Source: Paucimonas lemoignei
GTDB taxonomy: Bacteria > Pseudomonadota > Gammaproteobacteria > Pseudomonadales > Pseudomonadaceae
Direction: 5' to 3'
DNA length: 64,000 nt
NCBI GenBank assembly: GCA_900475325.1
Contig: LS483371.1
Span: 1,364,001 to 1,428,000 of the forward strand
Below the pieces are notes generated by a model that saw nothing but the letters and a program-made list of their open reading frames with translations, did no database searches and was not told where the DNA came from. A program made the translations under genes and the position numbers. This document shows positions 49,019-58,118 of this stretch, one piece after another; the first letter of the stretch is position 1, and each line of letters starts with the position of its first letter.

Positions 49019-50161
49019 TTACTTACCTTCGCCGGCGGCAGGGGCTGACTGGGCTTCGGTGAGGTTACCCGCATCCTTGACGGTCACTTGAGCACCTGGC
49101 TTGACGTATTGCAGACCTTCAGTGATGACGCGGTCACCTTCGTTCAGGCCTTTCTCGACCAGCCAGAAGGCACCGGACGTGCGGTTGGCCACCAATTGAC
49201 GTTGCTCGACCTTGTTGTCCTTGTTGACGATCAGAGCGCTCGGCGAACCTTTGAGGTCGCGGGTCACGCCTTGCTGCGGAGCAAGGATGGCCTGGGCACT
49301 GACGCCAGCCTGCAGACGCGCGTGGACGAACATGCCTGGCAGCAGCGTGTGATCTGGGTTAGGGAACACGGCGCGCAAGGTGACCGAGCCCGTGGCCTGA
49401 TCAACTGACACTTCCGAGAACTCCAGCTTGCCCGGCTTGCTGTACTCGCTGCCGTCTTCCAGGGTCAGCTTGACCGAGGCCGAGTTGTCGCCGGATTTCT
49501 GCAGCTTGCCGGTTTCAAGATCGCGACGCAGCTTGAGCATTTCTGCCGAGGACTGAGTGACGTCTACATAGATAGGGTCCAACTGCTGGATCGTCGCCAT
49601 GGCGTTGGTCTGGCCACTGGTCACCAGCGCACCTTCGGTCACATCGGAACGGCCGATACGGCCGGAAATCGGTGCCATGACCTTGGTGTAGCGCAAGTTG
49701 ATCTGAGCGGTCTGCAGGGCAGCCTGAGCTTCCTGCGTCGTGGATTTGGCGTTGTCGTATTCCTGACGGCTGACAGCCTGCTCGTTGACCAGTTGCTTGT
49801 AGCGATCCGCCAGAGACTTGGCCGACTGCAGGGTCGCGCTGGCGCTGTTGGCGGTGGCTTCGTAGAGGGCCGGATCAATCTGATACAGCTGCTGCCCTGC
49901 TTTTACATCAGCACCTTCGGTGAACAGACGCTTGAGGATGATGCCATTGACCTGCGGCCGGACTTCGGCGATGCGGTACGCCGTGGTGCGGCCAGGCAGT
50001 TCAGTGGTCAGCGTGTAGGGCTGGGCTTTGATGGTAACGACGCCGACCTGAGGAGGCGGTGCGGCAGGGGCTGCCGCTTCTTCCTTTTTACTGCATCCAC
50101 TGAGCAGTGATGCCAGGGCGACGGCAGTGACCAGAACGGTAACAGCTGGCTTGAATTGCAT
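49019..50161 (-). CDS. ttgA: RND periplasmic adaptor, MexA/TtgA/EmhA type
   Basis: A 380-residue membrane-fusion lipoprotein. Signal and lipobox LLSGC (Cys23) are followed by a lipoyl/hairpin/beta-barrel arrangement (PGRTTAYRIAEVRPQVNG is the conserved MFP start). It joins TtgB to TtgC. First gene of the operon; its promoter carries a TtgR-like operator. Confidence 0.94.
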   Translation of the reverse strand: MQFKPAVTVLVTAVALASLLSGCSKKEEAAAPAAPPPQVGVVTIKAQPYTLTTELPGRTTAYRIAEVRPQVNGIILKRLFTEGADVKAGQQLYQIDPALYEATANSASATLQSAKSLADRYKQLVNEQAVSRQEYDNAKSTTQEAQAALQTAQINLRYTKVMAPISGRIGRSDVTEGALVTSGQTNAMATIQQLDPIYVDVTQSSAEMLKLRRDLETGKLQKSGDNSASVKLTLEDGSEYSKPGKLEFSEVSVDQATGSVTLRAVFPNPDHTLLPGMFVHARLQAGVSAQAILAPQQGVTRDLKGSPSALIVNKDNKVEQRQLVANRTSGAFWLVEKGLNEGDRVITEGLQYVKPGAQVTVKDAGNLTEAQSAPAAGEGK

Positions 50162-50250
50162 GAAGATCCTCGGGTCTGGAGCCTTGGGTGCTCAAGAAAG
50201 ATTGGAAGGGTTGAAAAATTCCGGCTGGATAAGTAGCAAGCTAATGAATA

Positions 50251-50276
50251 TACTTACATTCACGGTTGTTTGTAAA
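50251..50276. promoter_or_regulatory. TtgR-type operator between ttgA and ttgR
   Basis: The stretch TACTTACATTCACGGTTGTT followed by TGTAAA has outer arms TTACA/TGTAA and, read on the other strand, is nearly the P. putida TtgR operator as I recall it. It lies in the 249-bp divergent region. Confidence 0.8.
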
Positions 50277-50410
50277 CACTCATTTTTTCGATGCGAAGCC
50301 GCATTGACGGGGGTTACAGGTGCGGGACAAGGCAATACAAATGCCGCCCGTTTTTGCTTCAAGCCCGCGTTATCCGGAGCCTGAAGTATATTCATTGAGG
50401 TTTTGATGCC

Positions 50411-51043
50411 ATGGTCCGTCGTACCAAAGAGGAAGCTCAGGTCACCCGCAGTCTTATTCTTGAGGCCGCCGAGAAGGCCTTTTATGAAAGAGGGGTGGCG
50501 CGCACGACTCTGGCGGACATCGCAAGCCTTGCCGGAGTGACGCGAGGCGCTATCTACTGGCACTTTAGCAACAAAGCCGATCTGGTTCAGGCGATGCTCG
50601 ACAGCATCCAGGAACCGTTGGAAGAGATGGCCCTGGCCAGCGAGAGCGAGGACGAAGCGGATCCCCTTGGCTGCATGAAGAAATTGTTGATTCATTTGTT
50701 TCATGAAGTTGCACTGGACCCGAAAACCCGTCGCATCAATGAGATCTTGTTTCATAAGTGCGAGTTTACCGATGAGATGTGTGACTTCCGACGTCAGCGT
50801 CAGGCAAATGCTCTTGAGTGCAACGACCGCATCGGTCTGGCCCTGAGTAACGCTGTGCGCAAAGGCCAGCTGCCTGCCGACCTGGATACCGTCCGCGCCT
50901 CAATTTCACTGCATGCCTACATCGATGGCATGCTCGGTCAGTGGCTGCTGATACCCGATAGCTACTCGCTCATCGATCGCGCCGAAAAGTGGGTCGAGGC
51001 AGGGCTCGATATGCTGCGTCTGAGCCCGGCGCTGCGTCGCTGA
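50411..51043 (+). CDS. ttgR: TetR-family repressor TtgR/EmhR
   Basis: A 210-residue TetR repressor, the length of P. putida TtgR. The helix-turn-helix is [20 protein letters not shown], and the C-terminal ligand pocket has the conserved ...CEFTDEM... and [13 protein letters not shown] segments. It represses ttgABC until drugs, flavonoids or other aromatics bind. Divergent from ttgA with the operator between. Confidence 0.93.
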   Translation: MVRRTKEEAQVTRSLILEAAEKAFYERGVARTTLADIASLAGVTRGAIYWHFSNKADLVQAMLDSIQEPLEEMALASESEDEADPLGCMKKLLIHLFHEVALDPKTRRINEILFHKCEFTDEMCDFRRQRQANALECNDRIGLALSNAVRKGQLPADLDTVRASISLHAYIDGMLGQWLLIPDSYSLIDRAEKWVEAGLDMLRLSPALRR

Positions 51044-51328
51044 TCCACTAGCCTGGAAAATAATGCCTCGGCGGCGTCCATCTATAACGAAGTCTGCGGT
51101 GACTGCCCAGTCAGTTTACCCATCGTTTACCTTGTGGGCGCAATGCCACTACGACCATGTCCTACAAAAAATGTTCGGACCGTTCGGAATTTTGTAGGCT
51201 GGAAGTAGGACGCTTCTTGAACTTTGTAGCTGATTTCCCAAACTGTCTATCCAGTATTGATCCCTACCCAAACACCCTTCACTCTGCGCCCCGATAGCAC
51301 ATGAGCGGGTTGTTGGGGAGTTTAAGAC
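51044..51328. other. Intergenic region before the DUF3396 gene
   Basis: 285 bp with no gene. Two near copies of a TACAAAAAATGTTCGGAC / TTCGGAATTTTGTAGG stretch (about 51164-51200) form an imperfect dyad around GTTCGGAC-CGTTCGGA. Confidence 0.45.
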
Positions 51329-52462
51329 GTGTCAGAAACTGTATCTGAAATTGTAAGGATCCTGGGTGAACTCAGGCACAAGGCTGAACAACTCACTGTT
51401 GATTCTGCGCATGGGGCGCCACTTGTTCGCCTTGGGTTGATGACAACGCTGTATTTCAAACAAGGTCACACGGCCGAGACCCGACACCGGCTTGAGGCAT
51501 GCTTCACCCGGTTCTATGAAACATTTCGTCCGTTTCTGAAGTGGCAGTCCTACAAAAACCTGCGCAAGTTGTCACCCAGTGGTTTCGCGTCGTGCCGCAA
51601 ACTCATGCTTGAATCCCATGTGGAGGAGCCATTGCTGTGGTCGATCTCCAGCGCCGAGCCAACCGAGGCCGCCACCCACCGCATGTTTGTCATGGGTGCT
51701 GGTCAAAGCCAGAACGCAACCGACCACTCCTGCCTGAAAATGATCCTGCCCTGGACCTTGCTAGCCGAAGGCGACGGGGCCAAGACCTACGAGGGCTGGC
51801 TCAGGTATCTCTGTGATCAGTTGCACAGCGAGCATGGCTATGGTGGCCTGGCCTGCATCCTGCCTGACGATGACGCACGCTATCTGCCCCTGGAGTACCG
51901 CTTCGCTCAGGAACATACAGGGCTGATGGTCGATGCCGGGCCACACATGGAAAGCCTGTATTTGCTCGATCGGATCAAGGGCGTCAGTTGGTACACCGTG
52001 TTGGGCAGTCGATTCGTCCAGATGCTGGGCGGCAATGACCGCCTGCGCAGGCAGCTCAGTGTTTACAGTGACATCGTTTTTCAGGGTTATGACGCAGGTT
52101 TGCTGGTGCGCGCAGGGCTTCTGCCCGAGTTGGGCGAGAAGGGGGAGGCGCCGTCGCGGGCCTATACCGCGTTGCACAAGGCGCTCAGCGCGGTTCGTGT
52201 GCGCAACACCGGGTGTCTGCACCCTTATCCTATTCGGGGCCGGGGTTTCACCGAGCGTTCCACGGTGCAGTGGTACGCACGCTACGACGAAAAACCCAAG
52301 CCACCGGTGAGCGCCGGTCAGCCTTGTCCGCAGGCCGGGTACTGGTTCAGCAATGCCAAGGCCCGCTCCCGGCGTTTTTTCAGCAAGGGCGAAATCATGC
52401 CTGCGTTCGAGCATGTCAAAGCTGAGCGCACGCAATGGTTCTGGTCTCAGGACCCTGATTGA
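51329..52462 (+). CDS. DUF3396 type VI immunity-family protein, orphan
   Basis: A 377-residue soluble protein resembling DUF3396, a family often found as immunity proteins beside type VI secretion effectors. Recognisable stretches are LEACFTRFYETFRPFLKWQ near the N-terminus and SLYLLDRIKGVSWYTVLGS in the middle. GTG start at 51329 with GGGGAG eight bases upstream. No effector, VgrG, Hcp or PAAR gene lies nearby, so its cognate toxin is absent or elsewhere. No signal peptide, so a cytoplasmic target is implied. Confidence 0.7.
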   Translation: MSETVSEIVRILGELRHKAEQLTVDSAHGAPLVRLGLMTTLYFKQGHTAETRHRLEACFTRFYETFRPFLKWQSYKNLRKLSPSGFASCRKLMLESHVEEPLLWSISSAEPTEAATHRMFVMGAGQSQNATDHSCLKMILPWTLLAEGDGAKTYEGWLRYLCDQLHSEHGYGGLACILPDDDARYLPLEYRFAQEHTGLMVDAGPHMESLYLLDRIKGVSWYTVLGSRFVQMLGGNDRLRRQLSVYSDIVFQGYDAGLLVRAGLLPELGEKGEAPSRAYTALHKALSAVRVRNTGCLHPYPIRGRGFTERSTVQWYARYDEKPKPPVSAGQPCPQAGYWFSNAKARSRRFFSKGEIMPAFEHVKAERTQWFWSQDPD

Positions 52463-52567
52463 TGATCGGCGCGGCAGGTCTGTGCGCCGCTCTTTTTCGT
52501 GAATGATTCTGCATCGCCCGGCATTTGTCTAAGCTCAGCCCAGACTTATAAAAAAGAGGTGTCCGCG

Positions 52568-53416
52568 ATGCAGTTTTCAGTGAGGTCTGTGGTACTGGGT
52601 TTTATCTGCTGTGCCTGGCTTGGCCAATCCTGGGCGGGGGCCGAAAGCCCGGAACAAGGGCCTGCCGCCAGGGCATTGCTGGAAAAGGCCGTGGCCCGTT
52701 ATCAACAGAATGGCGACAAGGCCTTTGCCGAGTTCAGCCGTCAGGGCGAGTTTGTCGATGGCGAGCGTTATGTCTTCGTTGTGGATACCCACGGCACCAT
52801 GCTGGCCAGTGGCGGGCCTTCTGCGGCGCTGATCGGGCGTGATGTTTCCCAAGTGCTAGAGCCCGATCTGCAGAAGGCCTTCAAGGATGTGCTCAACACC
52901 CCTGAGGAAAAGGGCGTTCAACAAGCCGATTACCGCTGGCACAACTGGGCTGACGGCAAGGTCGAGCGCAAGCATGTGTACTTTCAGCGCATTGGCCAGC
53001 GAATCCTTGCCGTCGGTTATTACGTGCCACGCGCGTCAGCGGAACAGGCCAGGGCCCTGCTGGACAAAGCCGTTGTCGAACTGGGGCGTGATGAAAAGGG
53101 CACGCTGCTGGCGATCAACAACCTGCGCGGTGGCTTTTTACAGGACGATCTTTACGTCTTCGTGGTTGACCTGGCCAGCAAACGGTACGTGGCGCACGGC
53201 ACCAATCTGCGCTTGATCAACACAGACTTCAACAAGGTCAAAGACCCTCAAGGCAAACCGGTGGGCGAGCCCATGCTGGCGATGCTTGCCCGACAGGACG
53301 CGGGCGAATACGAATACCGCTGGCGCAATCCGGTCACCGGCAAGGTGGAGAACAAACACGCCTACATGCGCAAGGCCGGTAACTATCTGGTGGCGGTAGG
53401 TTATTACAGTCAGTGA
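52568..53416 (+). CDS. Periplasmic protein with two single-Cache domains
   Basis: A 282-residue secreted protein: signal peptide (about 1-24) then two tandem, internally homologous Cache-like domains (about 30-155 and 158-282). Parallels include GERYVFVVDTHG against DDLYVFVVDLAS, YRWHNWADGKVERKH against YRWRNPVTGKVENKH, and ILAVGYYVP against LVAVGYYSQ. No kinase, cyclase or chemotaxis domain is attached, so it would have to pass a signal to a partner or simply bind a small molecule. ATG at 52568 after AAAGAGGTG. Confidence 0.8.
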   Translation: MQFSVRSVVLGFICCAWLGQSWAGAESPEQGPAARALLEKAVARYQQNGDKAFAEFSRQGEFVDGERYVFVVDTHGTMLASGGPSAALIGRDVSQVLEPDLQKAFKDVLNTPEEKGVQQADYRWHNWADGKVERKHVYFQRIGQRILAVGYYVPRASAEQARALLDKAVVELGRDEKGTLLAINNLRGGFLQDDLYVFVVDLASKRYVAHGTNLRLINTDFNKVKDPQGKPVGEPMLAMLARQDAGEYEYRWRNPVTGKVENKHAYMRKAGNYLVAVGYYSQ

Positions 53417-53417
53417 G

Positions 53418-53475
53418 AAGCAAGCTGCAAGCTACAAGCTGACTAGCTGCCTCACTTGAAGCTTGCCGCTCACTT
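53418..53475. repeat. Short AAGCT-rich repeat
   Basis: CAAGCTGCAAGCTACAAGCT followed by an inverted GAAGCTTGCCGCT; such A/G-C-T-rich spacers are scattered through Pseudomonas genomes. It separates the Cache and MFS genes, which converge. Confidence 0.5.
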
Positions 53476-53477
53476 GC

Positions 53478-54986
53478 CTACCGCTCCTTGTGGCCCTTGC
53501 CCCGCAACAAATTATTGGGCATCAATAACGCGGCGCTCAGGCCCAGCAGGGAAATGCCTGCGCTGATCATCAGCAGGTGTTTGAACGTTATCGCCAGTTC
53601 GCCGCGCAACGCTTGCAATGCGGGGCCGCTGGCGGCATTGAGGCTGTCCATCAACACGTTGCCGGATGCACCTTCGCCGCCGATGGGGCCTGCGCTGATG
53701 TGAGCCAGGCCGGTGCCTTGCAGCATGGCCAGCAACAGCGCAGACATCACGGCCACGCCAACCGCGCCACCCAGCGAGCGGAACAGGTTGGTGGTGCTGG
53801 TTGCCACCCCCATGTCATGAACGGCTACCGAGTTTTGCGTGCCCACCAGTGAGGTTGGGAACTGCATGCCGCTGGCGATCCCGGTCAGGATCATGAACAG
53901 GCTGGTCAGTACCACCGATTGCGGCGGGGTGAAGGCCATGCCGAGGATGGCGAACGGCATCAGCAGCGCCCCGGTCAGAATCATCGGTTTGTAACGCCCG
54001 GTCAGGGACGTACGACGGCCCGCGAAAAAAGCTCCCATGGGCATGCCCATCGCCAGAGGCAGAAGGTGCAGCGCTGCGCTGTCGGCCCCGCCGCCGGTAA
54101 CGGTCTGAAAGCGTAGCGGTATCAGGACAATCAGCGAAATCGCCTGGAAGCTGGTGAAGAAAATCGTACACCAGCACAACACCGCGTTGCGGTTGGCGAA
54201 CAGGTGCATCGGCAGCAGGGGCTCTGTAGTGCGCCGTTCGTACAGCACAAACAGCGCCAGGGTCAGCAGCGCCACGGCCAGCAAGATCATCACCTGCTGA
54301 TCGCGCCAGCCGCGCCCCTGGCCAATTTCGGTAATACCCAGCAACAGCGCCGTCAGGCCAATGATCATCAGCACGGTGCCGAGGTAATCGATGATCGGCT
54401 TGCGCTGCGGGACCGGCAGGCCTAGCAGAGTTCGCTTGGCGATCCACCAGGCCAGCAGGCCCAGCGGCAGGTTGATCAGAAATACCCAGCGCCATGACAG
54501 GTACTCGGTCATGAAACCGCCCAGCACGGGGCCGGCCACACTGGCAACCGCATACATGCTGCTGAAGTAGCCCTGATAACGGCCGCGCTCGCGAGGAGGC
54601 ACCAGATCGCCAATGATGGCCTGACTGACCGACACCATGCCGCCTGCGCCGATGCCCTGCAGCACCCTGGCCAGCACCAGTTGCTCCATGCTCTGTGCCG
54701 CGCCGCAGAACAGTGAGGCGAGTGTGAAGAGCCCCAGTCCGAACAGCATCAACTTACGCCGCCCATACAAGTCGCCCAGTTTGCCGTAGATCGGTACGGC
54801 CACGGTCAAAGCGACCATATAGGCAGAGATCACCCAGGCCAACAGGTCGAAGTCGTTGAATTGTGCGGAGATGGCGGGCATCGAGACGGCGACAATCGTC
54901 TGATCCAGCGCACTGAGAAACACAGCCATCATCAACGCGAACAAAACGCTGCGGATGGAGGGCGTAGTGTGATTGAGAGTGGTCAA
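53478..54986 (-). CDS. DHA2-family multidrug MFS exporter (EmrB/QacA type)
   Basis: A 502-residue, 14-helix drug:H+ antiporter. LDQTIVAVSMPAI in helix 1, GKLGDLYGRRKLM (motif A) and VAGPVLGGFM (motif C) are present. No EmrA-like adaptor gene is adjacent. The start is probably TTG at 54986, after CAGGT; the first ATG would cut into helix 1. The AraC-type regulator gene at 55433 is upstream on the same strand, separated by a small gene. Confidence 0.87.
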   Translation of the reverse strand: MTTLNHTTPSIRSVLFALMMAVFLSALDQTIVAVSMPAISAQFNDFDLLAWVISAYMVALTVAVPIYGKLGDLYGRRKLMLFGLGLFTLASLFCGAAQSMEQLVLARVLQGIGAGGMVSVSQAIIGDLVPPRERGRYQGYFSSMYAVASVAGPVLGGFMTEYLSWRWVFLINLPLGLLAWWIAKRTLLGLPVPQRKPIIDYLGTVLMIIGLTALLLGITEIGQGRGWRDQQVMILLAVALLTLALFVLYERRTTEPLLPMHLFANRNAVLCWCTIFFTSFQAISLIVLIPLRFQTVTGGGADSAALHLLPLAMGMPMGAFFAGRRTSLTGRYKPMILTGALLMPFAILGMAFTPPQSVVLTSLFMILTGIASGMQFPTSLVGTQNSVAVHDMGVATSTTNLFRSLGGAVGVAVMSALLLAMLQGTGLAHISAGPIGGEGASGNVLMDSLNAASGPALQALRGELAITFKHLLMISAGISLLGLSAALLMPNNLLRGKGHKER

Positions 54987-55113
54987 GGCGGGACCTGATC
55001 GGCAGTGATAGTGCGCCTTATCGGGCGCAGGAAAGCCATCAGTCTAAGCCGATAGCTTCCTAATCGATAGCTGCCTTACGCAATTCCCGCGACTTAAACG
55101 CTTCAGCCTTGCC

Positions 55114-55284
55114 TCATCGCAGGGCGCTGAAAGTGGCATTGGCCGGGACGCAATGACCAAAGCTGCAACTGGCTACTTGTGGGGCCTGCCGCGCCATTTC
55201 CACCCGATATGCACTGGTGGCATACAGGGCGACAATTGCGGCAACACCGACAACAGATAAACACCTTCTTGTTTTTATATTCAT
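55114..55284 (-). CDS. Small membrane-anchored protein with Cys pair
   Basis: A 56-residue protein with an N-terminal transmembrane/signal helix (about 7-25) and a short tail with CSFGHC. A TGAGGG ribosome site precedes the ATG at 55284. Function unknown. The longer ORF to 55563 reads into the AraC gene and is rejected. Confidence 0.55.
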   Translation of the reverse strand: MNIKTRRCLSVVGVAAIVALYATSAYRVEMARQAPQVASCSFGHCVPANATFSALR

Positions 55285-55432
55285 CTCGGTACCCTCATTC
55301 AACCACTGAGCAGTTTTGAACAGGACTACCAGAAGTGTAGGCAGAGGGCCGCTCGAGCATCGGACGCAAATGGCATATCCACTGGCCACTACTGAGCTAA
55401 ACGTTATAGCGCGCACAGTCTGCGCACTTTGA

Positions 55433-56362
55433 TTAGAGGGTCGCCCGCAACCGCGCCATATCCCGCAACGGCGGCGCACCGAACAGGCGGCTGTATTCAC
55501 GGCTGAACTGCGACGGGCTTTCATAACCCACTTTGTAACCGGCCGCCGAGGCATCCATCCCATCGTTGAGCATCAGACGTCTGGCTTCCTGCAAGCGCAG
55601 TTGCTTTTGATATTGCAGCGGGCTCATGGCCGTCACTGCTTTGAAGCGATGGTGCAGGGTCGAGACGCTGAGGTTCACTTCCCGAGCCAGGTCATCGATG
55701 CGCAGGGGTTCGGCGAAGTGCTCGTTCAGCCATTTGATCGCCTGGGTCACGCGATGGGTCTGGCAGTTGGTGATGGCGATTTCGTACAGCCGATGACCTT
55801 GTTGACTACGCAGCAATCGGTAAAGGATTTCGCGCTTGATCAACGGCGCCAGCATGGCGATATCTTTGGGGCTGTCGAGCAAACGAGACAGGCGCAGCAC
55901 GGCGTCCAGCAGCTGGGTGTCGATGCGTTCGATATAAAGGCCACGACCACTGGGGCGCGTCGGCACGCTCATGGGGCCGGCTTCGGCAATCAACGCGTTG
56001 ATATCGGCCGGGTCAATGTTCAGCCGCAACGCCAGGTTCGGCTGCTCAGGTGTTGCATTGACGATCCGGCCGCTCAGGGGCATCGCCACTGACAGCACCA
56101 GGTAGTTGAGTGGGTCATAGGTATAGGTTTCGTCCCCGAGGCGCACTTCCTTGCTGCCGTGGGCGAAGATGCACAGCGCAGGTTCAGCCAAGGCAGGCAA
56201 TGATTGGGAGGCGCTTTCATAGCGCACCATGAACAGCGGCTCGATCGCGGTCTGGAAGCTGCCTTCGCCTGGGGTAAAGCGCCGAATCAGCTCAGCCAGC
56301 TCAATGCGCTGCTGTTCCATGTGCTCACTGACCGGCTCGATGCTGTGTTGAGGTTGCGACAT
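55433..56362 (-). CDS. AraC-family regulator (AraC_N type)
   Basis: A 309-residue activator with an N-terminal AraC_N cupin-like sensor domain (about 20-190) and a C-terminal double helix-turn-helix (LRIDDLAREVNLSVSTLHHR; YKVGYESPSQFSREYSRLFG). This subgroup usually controls nearby oxidoreductase or efflux genes; candidates are the DHA2 exporter and the ABM/flavin reductase genes. ATG at 56362 follows AAGGGA; the ORF extending to 56518 is not needed. Confidence 0.85.
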   Translation of the reverse strand: MSQPQHSIEPVSEHMEQQRIELAELIRRFTPGEGSFQTAIEPLFMVRYESASQSLPALAEPALCIFAHGSKEVRLGDETYTYDPLNYLVLSVAMPLSGRIVNATPEQPNLALRLNIDPADINALIAEAGPMSVPTRPSGRGLYIERIDTQLLDAVLRLSRLLDSPKDIAMLAPLIKREILYRLLRSQQGHRLYEIAITNCQTHRVTQAIKWLNEHFAEPLRIDDLAREVNLSVSTLHHRFKAVTAMSPLQYQKQLRLQEARRLMLNDGMDASAAGYKVGYESPSQFSREYSRLFGAPPLRDMARLRATL

Positions 56363-56689
56363 GCGGTGCGTCCCTTGATCCTGCGTTAATGCGCCTAGGT
56401 TATTTTTGTGCAAGGTCGGGCGATACGCGAATCCTGCCGGATGATTGCCTGATTCTGCTGATACCGGGTTTATAACGCGATAAACCGTCATTTGGCTTGC
56501 CTGAATCTGCTCGGCCACCGTTCGGTGCGCTGGCCGCGCTCATGCCGCTGCCTCGCGCTACTGCAGGATCAGGCAATAAGCTGGCAGGAACCGGCTAACG
56601 GTCATTGCCAGCAGGCCCTAATCTCCTCACCTGTAGCCGAACCCGGAAAACTCGGTACGTTTCTCGCGTTATATATAGGAGCCACGACC
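56363..56689. other. Divergent region AraC regulator / ABM gene
   Basis: 327 bp. No gene supported; should contain both promoters and the AraC binding site. The AT-rich stretch GTTATATATAGGAG before 56690 merges with the ABM ribosome site. Confidence 0.45.
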
Positions 56690-57031
56690 ATGCCTCAGTC
56701 ATCAGCAGTGAGCCATCTTGTTCTAGCCCGTGCCACCAAAGGCCGAAGTGAACAGTTGGGCGCGCGTCTGCTTGCCCTGATCGAACCTTCGCGCAGTACC
56801 AGCGGCTGCCTGAGTTTTGCCCTGCATAACGTGCCCCAGGACCCCGACCTGTGGCTGATCTCCGGCTCATGGGCCAGTGAAGATCAAATGAATCATTGGC
56901 TCGACGCTCCGCACGTTCAGATATTCTCCGAGGTCGTGCAAGGGTACATGGTCAGCAGCCTGGATTTTCAGACCTTCGCCAGCGAGCAGGAAGCCCAGGC
57001 CAAAGCATTGCAGATGTTGCGGGCGATCTGA
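56690..57031 (+). CDS. Antibiotic biosynthesis monooxygenase (ABM) family protein
   Basis: A 113-residue dimeric alpha/beta-barrel protein (DUF/ABM fold), with VLARATKGRSEQLGARLLAL, SGCLSFALHN and LISGSWASEDQMNHWL in the expected order. Such proteins are cofactor-free quinol oxygenases or heme/aldehyde-handling enzymes; the substrate is not indicated. GGAG at 56678-56681 supports the ATG at 56690. Confidence 0.8.
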   Translation: MPQSSAVSHLVLARATKGRSEQLGARLLALIEPSRSTSGCLSFALHNVPQDPDLWLISGSWASEDQMNHWLDAPHVQIFSEVVQGYMVSSLDFQTFASEQEAQAKALQMLRAI

Positions 57032-57083
57032 GCGCCAGCGGTTTAGAATCGCCTGCTTTAAAAGCACGAGCAGGGTTGCAACG

Positions 57084-57320
57084 ATGGCACGTAAAGAACT
57101 CAATCAATTCGAAGCCGTTTCCGCCGTGGTTCCGGGCGAGGGTGGCTACGACGCCGCTATCGCCGTCAAGGCGCTGGGTGCGGGTGGCGCCCCGGTGTTC
57201 AATCGAGTGCTGGCCGGTCAGAAATTCAAGACGGCCCACGACGCCGATGTGGCGGCAGCCGGCGAGCTCGCGCGGCTGGTCGCTATCGACGACGAAGGCA
57301 CTCTGCAATTCGAGGCGTGA
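57084..57320 (+). CDS. Small conserved-looking protein, unknown
   Basis: A 78-residue Ala/Gly/Val-rich protein without membrane segment or known motif (starts MARKELNQFEAVSAVVPG). It lies 52 bp after the ABM gene and its TGA abuts the TGA of the convergent flavin reductase with no spacer. Likely real because codon use and a weak GCAGGG ribosome site fit. Confidence 0.65.
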   Translation: MARKELNQFEAVSAVVPGEGGYDAAIAVKALGAGGAPVFNRVLAGQKFKTAHDADVAAAGELARLVAIDDEGTLQFEA

Positions 57321-57944
57321 TCAGGCCTTGGGCCGATGCATCTTGAATAGCGCTTCCGGGCCCAGCTGGAAATAGTCCGCTGGGCCACCGCCGCGCAAAA
57401 TCGGCTCACCAGCAGCCGTGTCGTAAATCCCATCCTTCAACAGCGCCTTGGCGATGTGCACCGCCACGACCTCGCCCAGAATCAGCCAGCTCGGCACCAA
57501 CTCTTTGTCGGCCCGTTGCAGCTGGATGATCTGCGTGACCTTGCATTCGAACGACACTGGAGTTTCTTTGACCCGCGGCACCGCCACTATTTGTGAGGCG
57601 AGCGGGGTTAGGTTGGCCAGTTCGAATTCGCTGACCTCCGGCGCAACCGGGGCGCAGCTCTGATTCATGGCTTCAGCCAGGGAGCGAGTGGCGAGGTTCC
57701 AGACGAATTCGCCGGTCTGTTCGATGTTGTTCAGGCTGTCCTTGCGGCCAACGCTGCAAAATCCAATGATCGGCGGGATGTAATTGAAGGCGTTGAAAAA
57801 GCTGTACGGCGCCAGATTCAACTTGCCGTTGGCATCCTGAGAGGAGATCCAGCCGATGGGACGGGGGCCGACGATGGCGTTGAAAGGATCGTGGGGCAGG
57901 CCATGGCCCTGGGAAGGCTGATACGAGTAGATGTCGTCTGACAT
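57321..57944 (-). CDS. Flavin reductase-like FMN-binding protein
   Basis: A 207-residue protein of the flavin reductase-like domain family (split beta-barrel, FMN binding). GPRPIGWISSQDANGKLNLA and NAFNYIPPIIGFC are the flavin-contact stretches and GEVVAVHI follows. It may supply reduced flavin to a monooxygenase or act as an NAD(P)H:FMN oxidoreductase. ATG at 57944. Confidence 0.87.
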   Translation of the reverse strand: MSDDIYSYQPSQGHGLPHDPFNAIVGPRPIGWISSQDANGKLNLAPYSFFNAFNYIPPIIGFCSVGRKDSLNNIEQTGEFVWNLATRSLAEAMNQSCAPVAPEVSEFELANLTPLASQIVAVPRVKETPVSFECKVTQIIQLQRADKELVPSWLILGEVVAVHIAKALLKDGIYDTAAGEPILRGGGPADYFQLGPEALFKMHRPKA

Positions 57945-58077
57945 GGGGCAAATTCCTGTGGCCGGGATGTTGTCCGCAGAGGTTTTCTGCAAAGGGCTAC
58001 ATAGTGCCGATTTAGATCAGGAAGAGCCACGTCAACAAGGGGCATGTCAGCATTTGGCAATGGCCCAGAAATGATTA

Positions 58078-58098
58078 AGCCCGGCTTGAAGCCGGGCT
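58078..58098. terminator. Hairpin terminator of the repeat-protein gene
   Basis: AGCCCGGCTTGAAGCCGGGCT, a tight stem-loop 21 bp after the stop codon at 58119 on the minus strand. Confidence 0.65.
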
Positions 58099-58118
58099 AG
58101 AGGGAACACGTCTGATGA

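Noticed and set aside
55284..55563. N-terminal extension of the 56-residue protein
   Set aside because: Arg/Cys-rich translation overlapping the AraC gene; a ribosome site marks 55284.
53478..56362. A defence island or prophage in the accessory-looking 51-58 kb region
   Set aside because: No integrase, tRNA target, phage structural gene, transposase or nuclease is present; genes are ordinary transport, redox and regulator types.
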